This document shows positions 1-10,824 of a DNA stretch of 64,000 bases, piece by piece (position 1 is the first letter of the stretch; every line of letters starts with the position of its first letter). The position numbers were made by a program, and so were the translations under genes. The notes beneath the pieces are model-generated. The model worked only from the letters and a program-made list of their open reading frames with translations. It did no database searches and was not told where the DNA came from. This DNA comes from Melitaea cinxia. Taxonomy: Eukaryota; Arthropoda; Insecta; Lepidoptera; Nymphalidae. Location of the stretch: the NCBI RefSeq assembly GCF_905220565.1, contig NC_059421.1:9693501-9757500 (forward strand). Reading direction: 5' to 3'.

Positions 1-554
1 ATACATTCCGAAACTTAGATAGTTTTACGTTAACTATACGTAATTCATTTATCAAAAACGAATAAAATTTGAAATGACGTTTTAAAAGTATTATAGAAGC
101 CTACTTGGATTAAGTAATATTCATTTTGATTTTGTTTTTGGACAACGTTCACGGTGATAGCAAATCACTGATGTTTCACAAAAAAAAAAAGAATTAACAA
201 AATCGGTATGTCCAGTAAAATGTTATTACACACAAAACAATACAGTCGACCTGAGATCCCCGTCCTCTTGTCAGAACAGAAAATCAAAACACTCTACGAC
301 TAGAAATAAAATTGCTCTGAACTAGTTTCAGATCAAAATTAACAAAAAAAAATCCCCTACGCACACATACCCTTTTAGTTGAATTAACAGTTACAATCCA
401 ATCAGTTTCGAATCAGAGTTTTTGAAAGCAAACATTTAAAATTATTCAGTGCATAGCAGTTGTCAGAGCTGTGCTTCGTTCAGACGTTGAGGGCACTTGC
501 TCGAAATGCGTTGGAATATTTTCAGACACACGAGTTCACTTGAAAATGAAATCA
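1..554. other. Unassigned AT-rich sequence
   Basis: No repeat or gene recognised. An open frame starting at 471 runs into the Helitron-like repeat that follows and looks accidental. Confidence 0.4.
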
Positions 555-990
555 ATCTATACATATAATAAAATGGTAGGAAAGTCAAAACTGTCATTGA
601 ATATTTTTTTTAAAGAATACTTGGGGTGTGATTTCCTTTTGTCTGTATGTATGTCCGGGATAAACTCAAAAAGTACTGCATGGATTTACGTCAAATTTGG
701 CACGAATATTATTAAGAAGTCGGGTCATATAGGCTACAAATTATCACGCTATCACCTACGGGGAACGAGCAGTGAACCTTTATTTCATCAACGCATTCTG
801 TAACAACGTGTAATCTAACGACGCATATTTGAATGTTGTTGTTATTATGTTAATAACCATGCTATAAGCTAGCTTCATACTATAAATAAAGACATTCTGT
901 AGTATAGTATAGTATATGTATATTTTTTAGTAGTATAGTATATGTATATTTAGTATCAGCATTGCACCTGTGCGAAGCCGGGTCGCTAGT
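555..990 (+). mobile_element. Helitron-like element (family G), non-autonomous
   Basis: It begins with TCTATACATATAATAAAA, a start typical of lepidopteran Helitron-like repeats. It ends in a GC-rich TGCGAAGCCGGGTCGCTAGT terminus with the expected CTAGT. No Rep/helicase coding is present. The open frame at 471-803 runs into it and is best read as repeat-derived. Two imperfect copies of a TAGTAGTATAGTATATGTATAT tract lie at 897-950. Confidence 0.6.
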
Positions 991-1082
991 AAATACTAAA
1001 ATAACAAAACAAGGGGATGTTTGTTATTTTTCGGATATTTTGGTTTTTGGTGGAATCGTTGCATTTGAAGAAGGTAACCCGA

Positions 1083-1140
1083 TTTTTTTTTTCTATATGG
1101 AGAAAGAGACCTATTCCCAGCTGTGAGATGTTACAGATTT
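1083..1140 (+). repeat. Family D SINE, 3' end fragment
   Basis: The sequence GGAGAAAGAGACCTATTCCC followed by AGCTGTGAGATGTTACAG matches the 3' end of the tRNA-headed family D (compare 15130-15172 and 63600-63640). The head is missing. Confidence 0.5.
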
Positions 1141-1424
1141 AATTGTTATCATTTTCATCCTAGTGATTACGTGATAGAAACATGGTGAATGCAATCAAAT
1201 TAATTTTAATAATGAACAAAAATCTAAATTTACTTACGTAAGGTTTTCCTCTCACCTAACTTACTAATTGTGTGTAAATATGGCATACGAACGACAAGGT
1301 ACAATACTATTTTTGTATTTATGCGATGAAACAGTGTCTTACACTTTGTAATTTTGTCGCTACACTTACCACAGGACTAGATATCATCCACACGACCTAG
1401 TTACTTGGTTTGCATACAAAGTAC

Positions 1425-1610
1425 GGACTTCATGCCATTTTTTCCATGGACATGCAATCCGTGAAACGACCTTCCTCCTGAAGCTTTCCCTGAGCGCTAT
1501 AATTTGGGAGTCTTCAAGCGTCGAGTTGAATGACAGGCGAAGCACCCACAATTCTTCTTATGTTGCTCCTGTCCATGGGTGACGGCAGCCATTCGATAGT
1601 ACCGTCTACT
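1425..1610 (+). pseudogene. LINE reverse transcriptase C-terminal relic
   Basis: Translation from 1465 reads NDLPPEAFPERYNLGVFKRR followed by a stop. This matches the extreme C-terminus of Jockey/CR1-type retrotransposon polymerases, where a (L)WN.LP...FP..Y.L..FK..V motif is usual. A stop codon also precedes it and no upstream RT motifs are seen, so this is a 5'-truncated, decayed copy. A related end lies at 52170-52240. Confidence 0.6.
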
Positions 1611-1627
1611 TCTTTATCAACCTATTA

Positions 1628-1928
1628 TAAAAAAGTATGTGTATCAGCTCCGACGCACGAGTGAAGTTTACTCCTTTAGATAGACTGCCTAAATAGGCAC
1701 AAAAAGGCTCACTAGTCTAAAAAAAGATTAATACCATATCGAATAGTAAATAAACGAATCAAATAACGCCATCTATCTACAATATTAGAAAACGTCGTAA
1801 CGCCATCACCCAATAGGGTTCCGACAGATGGCGTTAACAAAAACGTAACGAGCCCATTCGTTAAAAGATTTTACTCCTCATATTGTTGCATTCCGGGGGC
1901 CTTATGTGGAAATCAATTTTAAAGGAAT
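1628..1928 (-). repeat. Family I repeat
   Basis: About 300 bp with the landmarks CAGCTCCGACGCACGAGTG, AATAGGCACAAAAAGGCTCA and CGACAGATGGCGTTA. It is shared with 21658-21985 (same strand) and 37490-37790 (opposite strand). No coding and no clear TIR, so the class is unknown. Confidence 0.7.
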
Positions 1929-2169
1929 AAATTTAAAAAAAAAAGAAAAACATCACAAAATGCGAACTTTCCCCAGGATGCACGATCAGATTCAATATTG
2001 GTACCTTTAAGGAGACTAGAATTAAACAATTGAACATTAAGACGAATGTTTAAGTTTTGATAGAAAAATTTCTATGTATATGTATACTTATATAACAACA
2101 TATAATATGTATATGTTGACTTTTACTAGTCCAAATTCCAATTAAGGTGTGTTATACCTACTGAAGAGT

Positions 2170-2262
2170 TCACATGAGTTCACGTTATTTTTGGCGTAAA
2201 CTTGTGGAGGCCTATGTCCAGCAGTGGGTAGTATAGGCTGTAATGATGATGATGATGATGAT
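2170..2262 (+). repeat. Family A / RTE-type 3' tail with (ATG)n
   Basis: It contains GGCCTATGTCCAGCAGTGG, then TATAGGCTGTAATGATGATG. This is the standard 3' end of the RTE-derived repeats here, ending in a trinucleotide tail as RTE LINEs do. It is a strongly 5'-truncated copy. Confidence 0.75.
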
Positions 2263-2451
2263 ACCTACTGAAACAGTTTGAATCAAAGTGTACCCAAATC
2301 TTTCTCTTATTCATTGCTTTTCTCGATATTTTTTCAAAAAAATAACAATTCTCGCGAAGATATAAACATAAGTGAAACTAAAAATTCAATAATAAAACCC
2401 TAAAAACTAAACAAGTAAAGTAAGTGGCAATTAGCAAATAAATAAATAATT

Positions 2452-2632
2452 AATAAACACTTCACACATAACGGTCGCCGCCCAGTAGGATTTTCTTCTG
2501 TGTCGGGGTTCCGGCAACACACACAATAAACAAGCACAAACGCCCAGACCACAATAAACGTCTATATGACCAAAACGAATATCTGTCGTGAGCGGGTGTC
2601 GAACCCGCCACCGTCAGTGTAACAACCAGTGT
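2452..2632 (-). repeat. Family C SINE with tRNA-like head
   Basis: On the minus strand a box-B-like GGGTTCGACACCCGCTCACG lies at the 5' side (about 2585-2610). It is followed by a body with ACAGAAGAAAATCCTACTGG, and the family ends near GTGTGAAGTG. The same family occurs at 10066-10250 and 36000-36205 (+), with a fragment at 50295-50390 (-). Confidence 0.65.
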
Positions 2633-3217
2633 CACACATAATAAATTAAACTACAATCAACAGAAAATAAAAGAAACACATTCAACTAAAAAATCTAAGT
2701 CTACCACTAATTTTAGTCATTCATCTAAGATATATAAGTTAATTCAACATTAAATTAATCAAAGCAACTTACTTGCCTATCGTAAACGCAACTGCATCAC
2801 ATGCGATAACAACAAACACGAAATGAGTAATATTTTATTGATGAGCTATCCCGCTTTATTGATAATTGAATTATAAATTATAATATACAAAGCAATTTGC
2901 AAGTAAACAATAATTTAAATTAATCCTTCTGTTTGTATTTACATAAAACCACTAATTTTAGTAAATAACAAACTTCATAGAAGCCTATTTACACAAGTTT
3001 TGTCAAAAATACATAGAAACACACTGTGTTTTACGAATCTCCTTTCTCCTGAATCGTAGAGTAACTTTCAATTTGTTTATCCCTAAAAGTAAGTTTAAAG
3101 TACGTAGATAAATCAAATCAGTTCTTAACTTATGCCTGCAAAGTATTTTATTTATATTCTATAAGTTCTTTTGTAAAACTTTGCTGTAATATTTAAATTA
3201 AATAATGAAAAAAGAAA
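2633..3217. other. Unassigned AT-rich interval
   Basis: No coding potential, RNA or recognised repeat seen. Confidence 0.5.
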
Positions 3218-3262
3218 TGTTTGCTTGCAAACAAGAAAGGCCGACTTCAATTAACACCGAAA
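3218..3262 (-). repeat. Family H terminal fragment
   Basis: The sequence TGTTTGCTTGCAAACAAGAA, then GGCCGACTTCAATT, matches the end of family H in reverse (compare 38050-38090). Confidence 0.5.
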
Positions 3263-3307
3263 TAAATAAAATAAATCTATACAAATAAATACGAACAAAC
3301 AAGAAAC

Positions 3308-3393
3308 AAGTTCACGCCATTTTTGGCGTGAGCGTAATCTTGTGGAGGCCTATGTCCAGCAGTGGACTGTATAGGCTGTAATGATGATGATGA
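3308..3393 (+). repeat. Family A / RTE-type 3' tail with (ATG)n
   Basis: It carries TTCACGCCATTTTTGGCG, GGCCTATGTCCAGCAGTGG and a terminal TAATGATGATGATGA. Truncated copy. Confidence 0.75.
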
Positions 3394-3394
3394 G

Positions 3395-3612
3395 GTGGGC
3401 ATTCGAGCGTACACCTCACCAAATGGTAAGTGATTACCGTAGCTTAGACGCCTCCAACTATCCCTGAATTTCCCCCAGGAGCTCTGGTCACCTTACTCAG
3501 CACAGAAATCCAAGAGTAATATTATTAAGCTGTGATCTTCTGTAAGGTCGACTACTACTTCCTCAGTCGGACTGCTCCAGCAGAATATTTCCTACTGTGC
3601 ACTACCTAAATT
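3395..3612 (-). repeat. Family B SINE (diverged)
   Basis: It matches the family order in reverse: GGTAAGTGATTACCGTAGC, GGAGCTCTGGTCACCTTACT, TGTGATCTTCTGTAAGGTCG, and an end resembling CTACTGTGCACTACCT. Several small deletions. Confidence 0.7.
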
Positions 3613-3989
3613 AAAGGCCGTCAGGTCTAGTGTCCAACATAAATAAATTCGAATTTCTAGTATCAGTACAAAAGCTGAGTAAAATATCTTGTATAGAATT
3701 CCAGGATTAGAAGAGATCAGATTACTTTCCGCTACTTAAACATTATCCGTTTGTCTCAAAAGAACTAAGTTTTTATAAGAATAATAAATTACTCTGGATT
3801 CTCTTAAAGCGATCTTTGTAATGAAATAAGTAAATGTGTAACGTGTTCTTTGAAAAGTGTATTAATCTGTAATGAGATTCTCCGGCTAGTTAATTCCTTA
3901 GCAGATTTATTTATATTACAGTTTGTGCCAATGTGTATATGATTTTTATTTTTATATGTTAGTTAATATGTACATTTTAGAAAGTAGGC
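3613..3989. other. Unassigned AT-rich interval
   Basis: Nothing recognised apart from a short open frame that runs into the LINE 3' end at 4006. Confidence 0.4.
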
Positions 3990-4005
3990 AAAATATATTT
4001 TTCAA

Positions 4006-4100
4006 AGATCGCTTCTACCGATGTCTTTTACCGATAAGACCACCTTTTGTAGACATTTTCCTTCATATATATGTCATGTTTTTGTGTATAATAAAGCATA
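4006..4100 (+). repeat. Family P LINE 3' end
   Basis: It contains GATCGCTTCTACCGATG and TACCGATAAGACCACC, then TTTTGT and an AATAAAG signal near 4089. The same 3' end with a GCGATAAGACCGCC motif appears in reverse at 30105-30240, 44335-44465 and 62985-63085. Such ends belong to 5'-truncated lepidopteran LINEs. Confidence 0.5.
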
Positions 4101-4140
4101 ATTGTATTGTATTGATTAAAGTAAATTATAATTTATAAAA

Positions 4141-4520
4141 TAACGATTCAAAAGACATCTGAAGTATTAAATAAACTTTTTTTTGTAGTCTCGTTAACGA
4201 TTTAAAACGACTTCGCAAAAGATTTTTTATTTTATTTTACTGCTTATGTTTACTTATGTTTACTGCGCTACATGCAGGCCCTTATTAAAATTATTTTTAT
4301 TTTAACTTTCTAATACTTCTATTATAGAATGGTAATTTTTGTGAGTTTGGTTTTGTATAGGCTTGGTTCTGAAACTAACGAATCAATTTCGATAATTATT
4401 TTACCATTATAAAGCCAGATTATTTTTGAGTATCATAGGCTATATTATATTTACATAATAATAAGTTTTCAACCAAAAATAAATAAATAAATTTATAAAA
4501 GAAGTTGTAACAAATAGGCA
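4141..4520. other. Unassigned AT-rich interval
   Basis: Nothing recognised. Confidence 0.4.
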
Positions 4521-4525
4521 AAGAA

Positions 4526-4680
4526 TATAGCCACCCCCTCTCTTCCCGTGGGTGACGTAAGTGGCGATTAAGGGATAACACAGTTCCACTACCACCTTGG
4601 AACTTATAAAGCCGACCGATAACCATCCAACTACTGACTTTAAAGTACACAGGCCGATGAAGGTCAGCGGTGTCACACAG
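4526..4680 (+). repeat. Family A element, 5' part
   Basis: It starts at GAATATAGCCACCCCCTCTC, contains GCGATTAAGGGATAACACAG and ends in a degraded version of the family's middle. The RTE tail is missing. Confidence 0.75.
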
Positions 4681-4744
4681 CAGACATAAAAAATAAAGCT
4701 TTAAGTGTAAAGCTGTGAGTGCGAGTTAAAAAAAACTATGAGTG

Positions 4745-4955
4745 CGAATTTAAAAAAAATCTCTTAGTATGTACGATTTTATTTTTGCGTTACCCGCACA
4801 TTAGGAATCCTAAACATTTTTGAATATCATATTAAGAATTTACCGCTCCAGCGGGGATCGAACTCGCGTCTCCGACTGACCGTGTCAGCACTCTAGCCAA
4901 TTAAGCTGTGAAACGATGTACCCGCTAGATCGAAATTTTTGATATGATGATTTTA
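4745..4955 (-). repeat. Family N repeat with tRNA-like core
   Basis: Read on the minus strand it has AGCTTAATTGGCTAGAGTG (box A/D-arm-like) and GAGTTCGATCCCCGCTGGAG (box B/T-arm-like). Flanks TTTAGGATTCCTAATGTG and CGGGTAACGCAAAAATAAA are shared with 31640-31830. The anticodon stem is imperfect, so this is a SINE-like repeat and not a functional tRNA. Confidence 0.65.
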
Positions 4956-5107
4956 TTGTCGGTTTAAGCGAACCGCCACGCCACGTGCCACGGTTTAAAT
5001 CTATAAGTATTAGATATCTCATTTTTTAAGAAAATCTATAGGCTATATAAGGAAATCTATAGTCTGATTCTGATGAATAAAGAATTAATTAATGAAATCT
5101 TAGGTTT

Positions 5108-5447
5108 TTAACACTGCGCTGGAAGATGTTTTTAAGACGTTGGATTGGAGATTATCCATGAGATAACTATATTTTTACACGAAAGTAACCGACATAGCCC
5201 ACAGAATTAGCAAATTGAAGTGGCAGTGGGCTGGTCACCTGTGTCACAGGACCGATGGCTTAGAGCCTTATAGAGTGGAGACCGCGTGATGGCTAACGCA
5301 GCTTGGGACGCCCTCCGGCCCACTAGACCGACGATCAAGGTAAGATTGACAGTGAAGGCTGAATGAGGATTGTGAATAACCGGTATGTCTGACGCGAACT
5401 TGGGTAGGCTTATGTCCAGCAGTGGACTGCAACGGGCTGGAGGCTGT
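5108..5447 (+). pseudogene. RTE-type LINE C-terminal relic
   Basis: At 5110-5155 the translation resembles ALEDVFKTLDW, which in RTE polymerases lies just before the FADD box. At 5185-5260 it reads KVTDIAHRISKLKWQWAGHL, the post-RT segment of RTE elements. It then decays through stop codons to the RTE end motif ATGTCCAGCAGTGGACTGC. The FADD region between the two blocks is absent, pointing to internal loss or joining of two copies. Confidence 0.7.
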
Positions 5448-5535
5448 CTTTATTGGGGGGACGAGGCATCAACGTCAGCAAATATATCTCTAACCTTCGC
5501 ATCGCAGACGATATCGTCATCTTTGCGGACACAAT
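5437..5535 (+). pseudogene. RTE-type reverse transcriptase active-site fragment
   Basis: Translation gives GINVSKYISNLRIADDIVIF, a degenerate version of the RT motif normally reading LRFADDI. The two catalytic aspartates are retained and the F before ADD is replaced by I. A stop follows within a few codons. A second LEAVF-like motif precedes it, showing that this piece comes from a different copy from the block just upstream. Confidence 0.75.
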
Positions 5536-5539
5536 GGCG

Positions 5540-6020
5540 TGATATTTAATGTATACTAGAAATGTAAAATTAGGCTAACAGAGCGTTGTTACACACTCGA
5601 CTTTTTTTTTAAATATATATATAAATGATTGGCATTATTTTCAAACGTTGGCGCTGCGTTCACAGTAGCCAGTTATGATCATAGGTTTAATATCCGTTCG
5701 TTGCAAACTTTTTGATAAGCTATAAAGCCGTGCTCTGGGCATTTATTTTTGTATTTTGTTTGTTTTTCCCGAACCATAGACACAGAAGTGACTCATATCT
5801 TCCCTATTTAGTAAAAAAAAATACATTTCAAACCGTTGCTACCTTTTCTTATAATAAACTTAAAGTTCGTATTAAAAAGAAATTAATGGTCAAAGCTTAG
5901 TATTCAATACAGGATCATATTAATGGTAAAAATGTGTGGACTCCAAGACGCTGTATTTCATTGCTTTAATAAAATATTTGTACTAAGATATTACTAAGAT
6001 AATACTTATATTATATTGTA
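5540..6020. other. Unassigned AT-rich interval
   Basis: A 62-codon open frame at 5712-5900 has a hydrophobic start but no recognisable motif or splice context. Nothing else seen. Confidence 0.35.
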
Positions 6021-6253
6021 GTGTGGTTACGGCATTAAAGAATATAGCCACCCCATCTCTTCCCGTGGGTGTCGTAAGAGGCGACTAAGGGATAACACAG
6101 TTCCACTACCACCTTGGAACTTAAAAAGTCGACCGATAGCGGGATAACCATCCAACTGCTGGCTTTGAATACACAGGCCGAAGACGGGCAGCAGCGTCTT
6201 CGGTGCGACAAAGCCAGCCCTGCGGTCACCAAACCGCCTGCCCAGCGTGGTGA
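6021..6253 (+). repeat. Family A element lacking its 3' tail
   Basis: It starts at GTGTGGTTACGGC and runs through TTCCCGTGGGTGTCGTAAGA and CGACAAAGCCAGCCCTGCGG to GCCCAGCGTGGTGA. It then stops before the RTE-type tail. Confidence 0.85.
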
Positions 6254-6254
6254 T

Positions 6255-7119
6255 AATTAGAATTTTAATTTCTAAGATGATTTCTAATGACGATTCGAAG
6301 GTGTTTTAAAGCTTATTATAGTTATATTTGATTTTGATTTCCGAAATAAATTATATTTTTTAAATTGAATTCTAAAATTGCAGCCTGGACATGGAGAGCC
6401 CTAGCAGGCCCTAGCTGCCCCTAGGCCTTCGCCCAGCGCTGGGATGTTAGAGGCTGAACCAAATATTGAATTTCTCTAAAATGACTTTGTAAAAATACTT
6501 TTTCATCTACACAACTAAAGTAATACTTTGATTCTGAATAAGAGGCATAGCATCGTATTTTTTTTTCAACAAATGATGTGAAAATAGTCGAGTGAGGTAT
6601 CAACCGGTACGTTTAACTGACGGCTGCGGATCTTGAAAAGGGTCCGCAGGTATTGGACCCACGTTGAATTATTCAAGCTGGAAATTACTAAACATTTTGT
6701 TTATAAAATTATAGTTTCATTACGAATAAATACGGCAATGAGTTTTTACTGAAATAGGATACACTATATCTCCAAAATTTGTAGCAGCTCGAAAAGTCAA
6801 GTGCCTTAACCTTACACAAGATAACAGCTAAATGATATTTCTTTTAAATAGTCTTGTATTTCAGTGGTGATTGAGATAGACAGAATTCCTGGGGAGTATC
6901 GAGTGTTAACGCACTTGCTGAACTACGTATTCGTTCACCATCAAAGGAACACCTTTGTAGTACAAAAAAAAATAAAGTCAGTCAACAAAACTGAATTTTG
7001 ATTGATAATTTTTTGTACGTATAGCCAACTTGATGGCTTACCGTAGCCTACACTTGAACGTCAAGAGCACCATCGTGCGAACAACAAGGTTACTTGAGAA
7101 CTGTATCTCTATATATGTA
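6255..7119. other. Mostly unassigned interval
   Basis: A GC-richer patch at 6375-6460 ends in GCGCTGGGATGTTAGAGGCT. This resembles the GTGGGATGTTACAGGCT 3' end of lepidopteran SINEs (family D-like), but it is too short to place firmly. The rest is AT-rich without recognised features. Confidence 0.35.
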
Positions 7120-7470
7120 CAATCTATATACGCTTCAGCCTGTAATATCCCCCTGCTGGGCATAGGCCTTTTCCCCCATGTAAGAGAATGATCAAAGCTT
7201 AATCCACCACGCTGCTCCAATGCGGGTCGGCGTATATATTCCCTAATATGAGTAACGATTGCTATCACATTTACGTGATAACAACTGGGACTGACGGCTT
7301 AACGTGCTCTCCGAGGCACGTCGGGGAGACCTACAATGACTAACAACCAGAAACGGAAATAAATATTTGTCTAAACACAAATATCCACACCGAGCGGGAA
7401 TCGATCCCGCGACCGTCGGTTTTTAGGCGCCGCCGATACGGCATACACACCATTACACCAGAGCGGTCAT
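7120..7470 (-). repeat. Family D SINE, near full length with tRNA-like head
   Basis: The minus-strand 5' end (about 7467 downward) reads GACCGCTCTGGTGTAATGG (box A-like). It is followed by CGCGGGATCGATTCCCGCTC (box B-like, GATCGATTCC). The body carries CTCCCCGACGTGCCTCGGAG and a GCAGCGTGGTGGATTAAGC block, and ends with TATTACAGGCTGAAGCG. Pol III-type internal promoter boxes and a repeated body define a tRNA-derived SINE. Confidence 0.75.
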
Positions 7471-7764
7471 CAAAGAGTCTATAATTATTATCAAAGTTTT
7501 AAAGTATTAACAAACTGTGTTTAAGACTTATTCTAACCTTAAAGAAAAAATAATTCTTGTGTTTAACATACAAACACCTATTAACGAATTCATTACAACC
7601 CCTGCTACGAAAACTATCCACCAATGTGGGGTAGTGATGTGTAAAGCTCAAATTTTTACCTACATAGTTATATAGAGACGATCCTTGATCCCCCTGTATA
7701 TTGTGGCAGAGTTTGGCAGGTTAAGAAAATGTAAGCATTTGAGTCAAAATTAATATACACAGAA

Positions 7765-7985
7765 TTTATTAAAGTAAGACTTCTTTATGCAAGCTTGACT
7801 TGGGGAGTAAGCTGGTGAGTGCGTGACGAGAGTGTTACGAAAAGTGAGATCGGGCGAGGCGAACGAAAGTTGTGAGGGAGTTATAAGTTAGTGAAAATAG
7901 AGAGTTACGTTTCGTATATTAGTGTAGGGGCAAAAAAAGGTTGTACTTCAGTCGTGTGGGCAAAAGCACGCGTTTTCTTATTGTT
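7765..7985 (+). repeat. Family L element
   Basis: It contains CTTGACTTGGGGAGTAAGCT, CGAGAGTGTTACGAAAAGTG, AGTTACGTTTCGTATATTAG and a final CACGCGTTTTCTT. The same block occurs at 13125, 54402 (+), 16325 (-) and, split by an insertion, at 32328-32880 (+). Confidence 0.8.
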
Positions 7986-7989
7986 TATT

Positions 7990-8450
7990 TAATCATTAGT
8001 TCATTCATTTACTTATTTAATTTTTAATTTATTTATTTATCCACCTGTATTTGCCCGGCTACGAGATGTTAACAAGCTGTCAGTTCACATCAATTACAAT
8101 CGCTCACGCTGACACTAAACACAAAAATATATACAAATAAAAAAGGAAAAATCTAGAAATCGTATCCCGTTGAAACATGTGTGGAAGCGGATATAGTATC
8201 CATTCGCATCGGTCAATACCAATCACTACAGTACCGTCCTTCTATTTGTTAAAAAAATCTATTCATAACGAAAATGAAAAGGTTCGCTTTGTTCAACATT
8301 TTCGATTTTCGATATTTTTATCGCTTAGAGAAATGTTACATAAAAAAAATTAAGCGTCAATGGCTTGGCTTACTAAGTGTAAACAAGGAGCGGTTTATTT
8401 TATGCTTACTGCTTAACAAAGTTATAGTAGGTACTATTATTTAATTTTTA
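7990..8450. other. Unassigned AT-rich interval
   Basis: Nothing recognised. Short ATTT-rich stretches near 8000-8040. Confidence 0.4.
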
Positions 8451-8451
8451 T

Positions 8452-8770
8452 CAAAATCAAAAAAATCAAAATCAAAAACAGCTTTATTCAAATAGGCCCC
8501 AAGAGCACTTTCGAATCGTCATTTTACAAATTAAAACTTTAAAAATAAAAGTTAATTTTTTAAAAGTAAAGCTAGCATCGATTCGGAATGTAGATTCTGC
8601 AGAGAAGAATCGGCAAGAAACTCCGCAGTTACTCTTTTGAAAAATAATATATAAACTGTGTTTTAGTACAAAATTAGTAATATCTTGCATGAAATACAGC
8701 GTCAATAAGTCCAACACATCTTTACCAACTATGTAATCCTGCACCGAATAATAAGTTTAATCTATTAATT
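8452..8770 (-). repeat. Family K LINE 3' end with (GATTTT)n tail
   Basis: In reverse it reads TTTGAATAAAGCTGTTTTTG followed by ATTTTGATTTT, the 3' tail. Upstream of that is AGTTTCTTGCCGATTCTTCT with GCAGAATCTACATTCCGAAT. The same 3' end recurs at 25912, 31845, 47140, 49535 and 59248, always ending in the GATTTT repeat, as expected for 5'-truncated LINE copies. Confidence 0.75.
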
Positions 8771-9654
8771 TATTAGTTAATTATTATTTAGCTAAATGAC
8801 GTATTAGAATATATAAAGGTTCAATAACTTGAAAAACACTATAAAATACACTCACACAGTACCACACAGTACTACTCTTTGTATTTATGATGTTAGTCAT
8901 TATTTTAATTTTTATTCATTCGAAAAATGTTATGTTAATAAGCGTTTAGTAGGTGCTTTTAATCTTTGAAAATAGTAAAACGTGAAAAAATAATTATAGT
9001 ATTGGAAAGAAGAGAATACGATGAAAATGAAAGGAAAAATAAATTACGGGCGATCTGAGGTCGGGAAGTGGTAGGCACAGGGAGGGGCATTAAGGGTAAA
9101 AAACGGTTTATCTCGATTTCCGGCTAAACTACAAGTTCTATGGAAAAGTTCAATAGCAAAGTTACTAAAAAGTTTACTAAGAAGACAACTTTTGTATTTA
9201 AACTTTTTTCACATAACCTCCAAATTCATGTGAAAAATACAAAAAAAAACAAGTTTTTGGTTTTTTTATTTTTATCCTTTACAAAATTTGGTGAAAACTA
9301 GTTTCTTTGTGTTCCAAATATACTGTAATTTTTTGATTTAGAATATTTAATTTTCCATCTTATTTTGACCTCAATATAAAAAAACACCTTCATTTCAATC
9401 GAAAATTCTCACGTCAAAATATCATTTTTTTTTAAAGTCGGTGGGTTTTTTATTCGTTGAAATCTCTATTTTTTGATGCTGTAAAAATATATACATTAAT
9501 ATGGTAATTGTTCTCAGAAAATGTAAAGAAATGCTCAGAAAATGAAAGGAATATAAATAGGGTATAAAAGCTTAAAAATTGCTTGTACTGTACTCTACTG
9601 GTTTGATTTGATGCCTGTCATCATAATTACCTAATCTGTATAACGTAACACTAC
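8771..9654. other. Unassigned AT-rich interval
   Basis: Low-complexity and A/T-run-rich, with no recognised gene or repeat. A duplicated TCTCAGAAAATG / GCTCAGAAAATG lies at about 9513-9545. Confidence 0.4.
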
Positions 9655-9796
9655 CTTAATTGATATTATAAAGTTGAAGAGTTTGTTTTTTTGTTTGAAC
9701 GCGCTAATCTTAGTATCTACAGGTTCAAATTGAAATATTATTTTTACGTTGGATAAGCCATTTACTGAAGAAGGCTATTGGCTATATATATATATT
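9655..9796 (+). mobile_element. Helitron-like (family G) 5' part
   Basis: It contains AAGTTGAAGAGTTTG, GAACGCGCTAATCTTAGTA and GAAGAAGGCTATTGGCTATA, the usual order in lepidopteran Helitron-like repeats. It breaks off where a family B SINE begins at 9797, and the 3' CTAGT end is not found beyond the SINE. Confidence 0.6.
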
Positions 9797-10063
9797 TTAA
9801 CTGAGATAGGGCACAGCAGGAATTTCTTGCTCAAAATATGGAGCAGCCCGACTGGGGAAGTACCTCAACCTTACAGAAGATCACAGCTAAATAATACTGC
9901 TTTCAAGCAGTATTGTGTTCCTGTTGATGAGTTAGTTGACCAGAGCCTTGGGGGGGGATTGGGGATTGGGTCGGCAACGCGCTTGCGATGCTTCTGGTTT
10001 TGCAGGCGTCTATAAGCTACGGTAATCTCTTACCATTAGGTGAGCCGTACGCTTGTTTGCCGA
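9797..10063 (+). repeat. Family B SINE, near full length
   Basis: It begins CTGAGATAGGGCACAGCAGG. It continues with AAAATATGGAGCAGCCCGAC, CAGAAGATCACAGCTAAATA and TGGGTCGGCAACGCGCTTGC, and ends GAGCCGTACGCTTGTTTGCC. The open frame at 9749-10015 is read-through of this repeat. Confidence 0.85.
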
Positions 10064-10065
10064 AC

Positions 10066-10250
10066 TCACACCACTGAGTGTTGCCCTGGCGGTCGCAGAT
10101 CGATCCCTACTTACGACAGACATTTGTATTAATATATAATTATGTAGATGTTAGACGTGGTCTGGGCGTTTGTGCTTGTGTATTGTGTTTCCGGACCCCC
10201 GACACAGGAGAAAATCCAACTGGGGGTCGTTGAGTGTGAAGCGTTTGTTT
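10066..10250 (+). repeat. Family C SINE (head diverged)
   Basis: It contains TTGCCCTGGCGGTCGCAGAT (degenerate head), TTACGACAGACATTTGTATT and CGACACAGGAGAAAATCCAA, and ends with GAGTGTGAAGCGTTTGTTT. Confidence 0.7.
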
Positions 10251-10824
10251 ATTTTATTTATATAATATTTTTATTTACGTTATATTTCCAAAGATGTTGA
10301 CACTGCGGGGTACAGCGCATAACTTATAAAACGTTAGCTAATAAAAGCAAGTTTAAAATCAAACAGCTACTTAATAAATAACGTCTTAATCACAATTTAT
10401 AAAAGCTTGTCAAGCGGTTACAATATTTGAGTGACACTTGCCGGGTATAGATTAAGTTAGTTCAAACAAGAGGTCTATGACGACAGCTCGACCTGCGCTG
10501 CGCTAAATTCACCTTCACATTGGCTCGATGTAGCGTTGACAAAAACAAATGTTTAAGAAATATGATTATAAAAAGTTTGTTCTTAAAGGTCTGTCTCAAA
10601 ACGTGACGTATTTAAATAACGCTCGAGGTCGTTTTACCAAGCAAAGGTTTGTAATGGCACACATTTTTGTTGTGTGTGTTTGTGTGCTTTTGTGTGATTG
10701 TGTGTGGGATTGAGGGTGATCTTAGACGGCGCTTAAAGTCTTGTCATCCAACACGGTAACAGTGTATTAAGACAAATTGTAAAAAAAAACTGTCAACCTG
10801 GATGGTCCGTCCGATATTAAACGG
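10251..10824. other. Unassigned interval
   Basis: It includes a GTGT-rich stretch (about 10655-10705) and moderately GC-rich sequence at 10480-10530. No coding or repeat identity established. Confidence 0.4.

Noticed and set aside
471..803. 110-codon open frame as a gene
   Set aside because: Its 3' two thirds lie in a Helitron-like repeat. It has no motif, no splice context and AT-driven codon use.
9749..10015. 88-codon open frame
   Set aside because: It lies almost entirely inside a family B SINE and has no protein signature.
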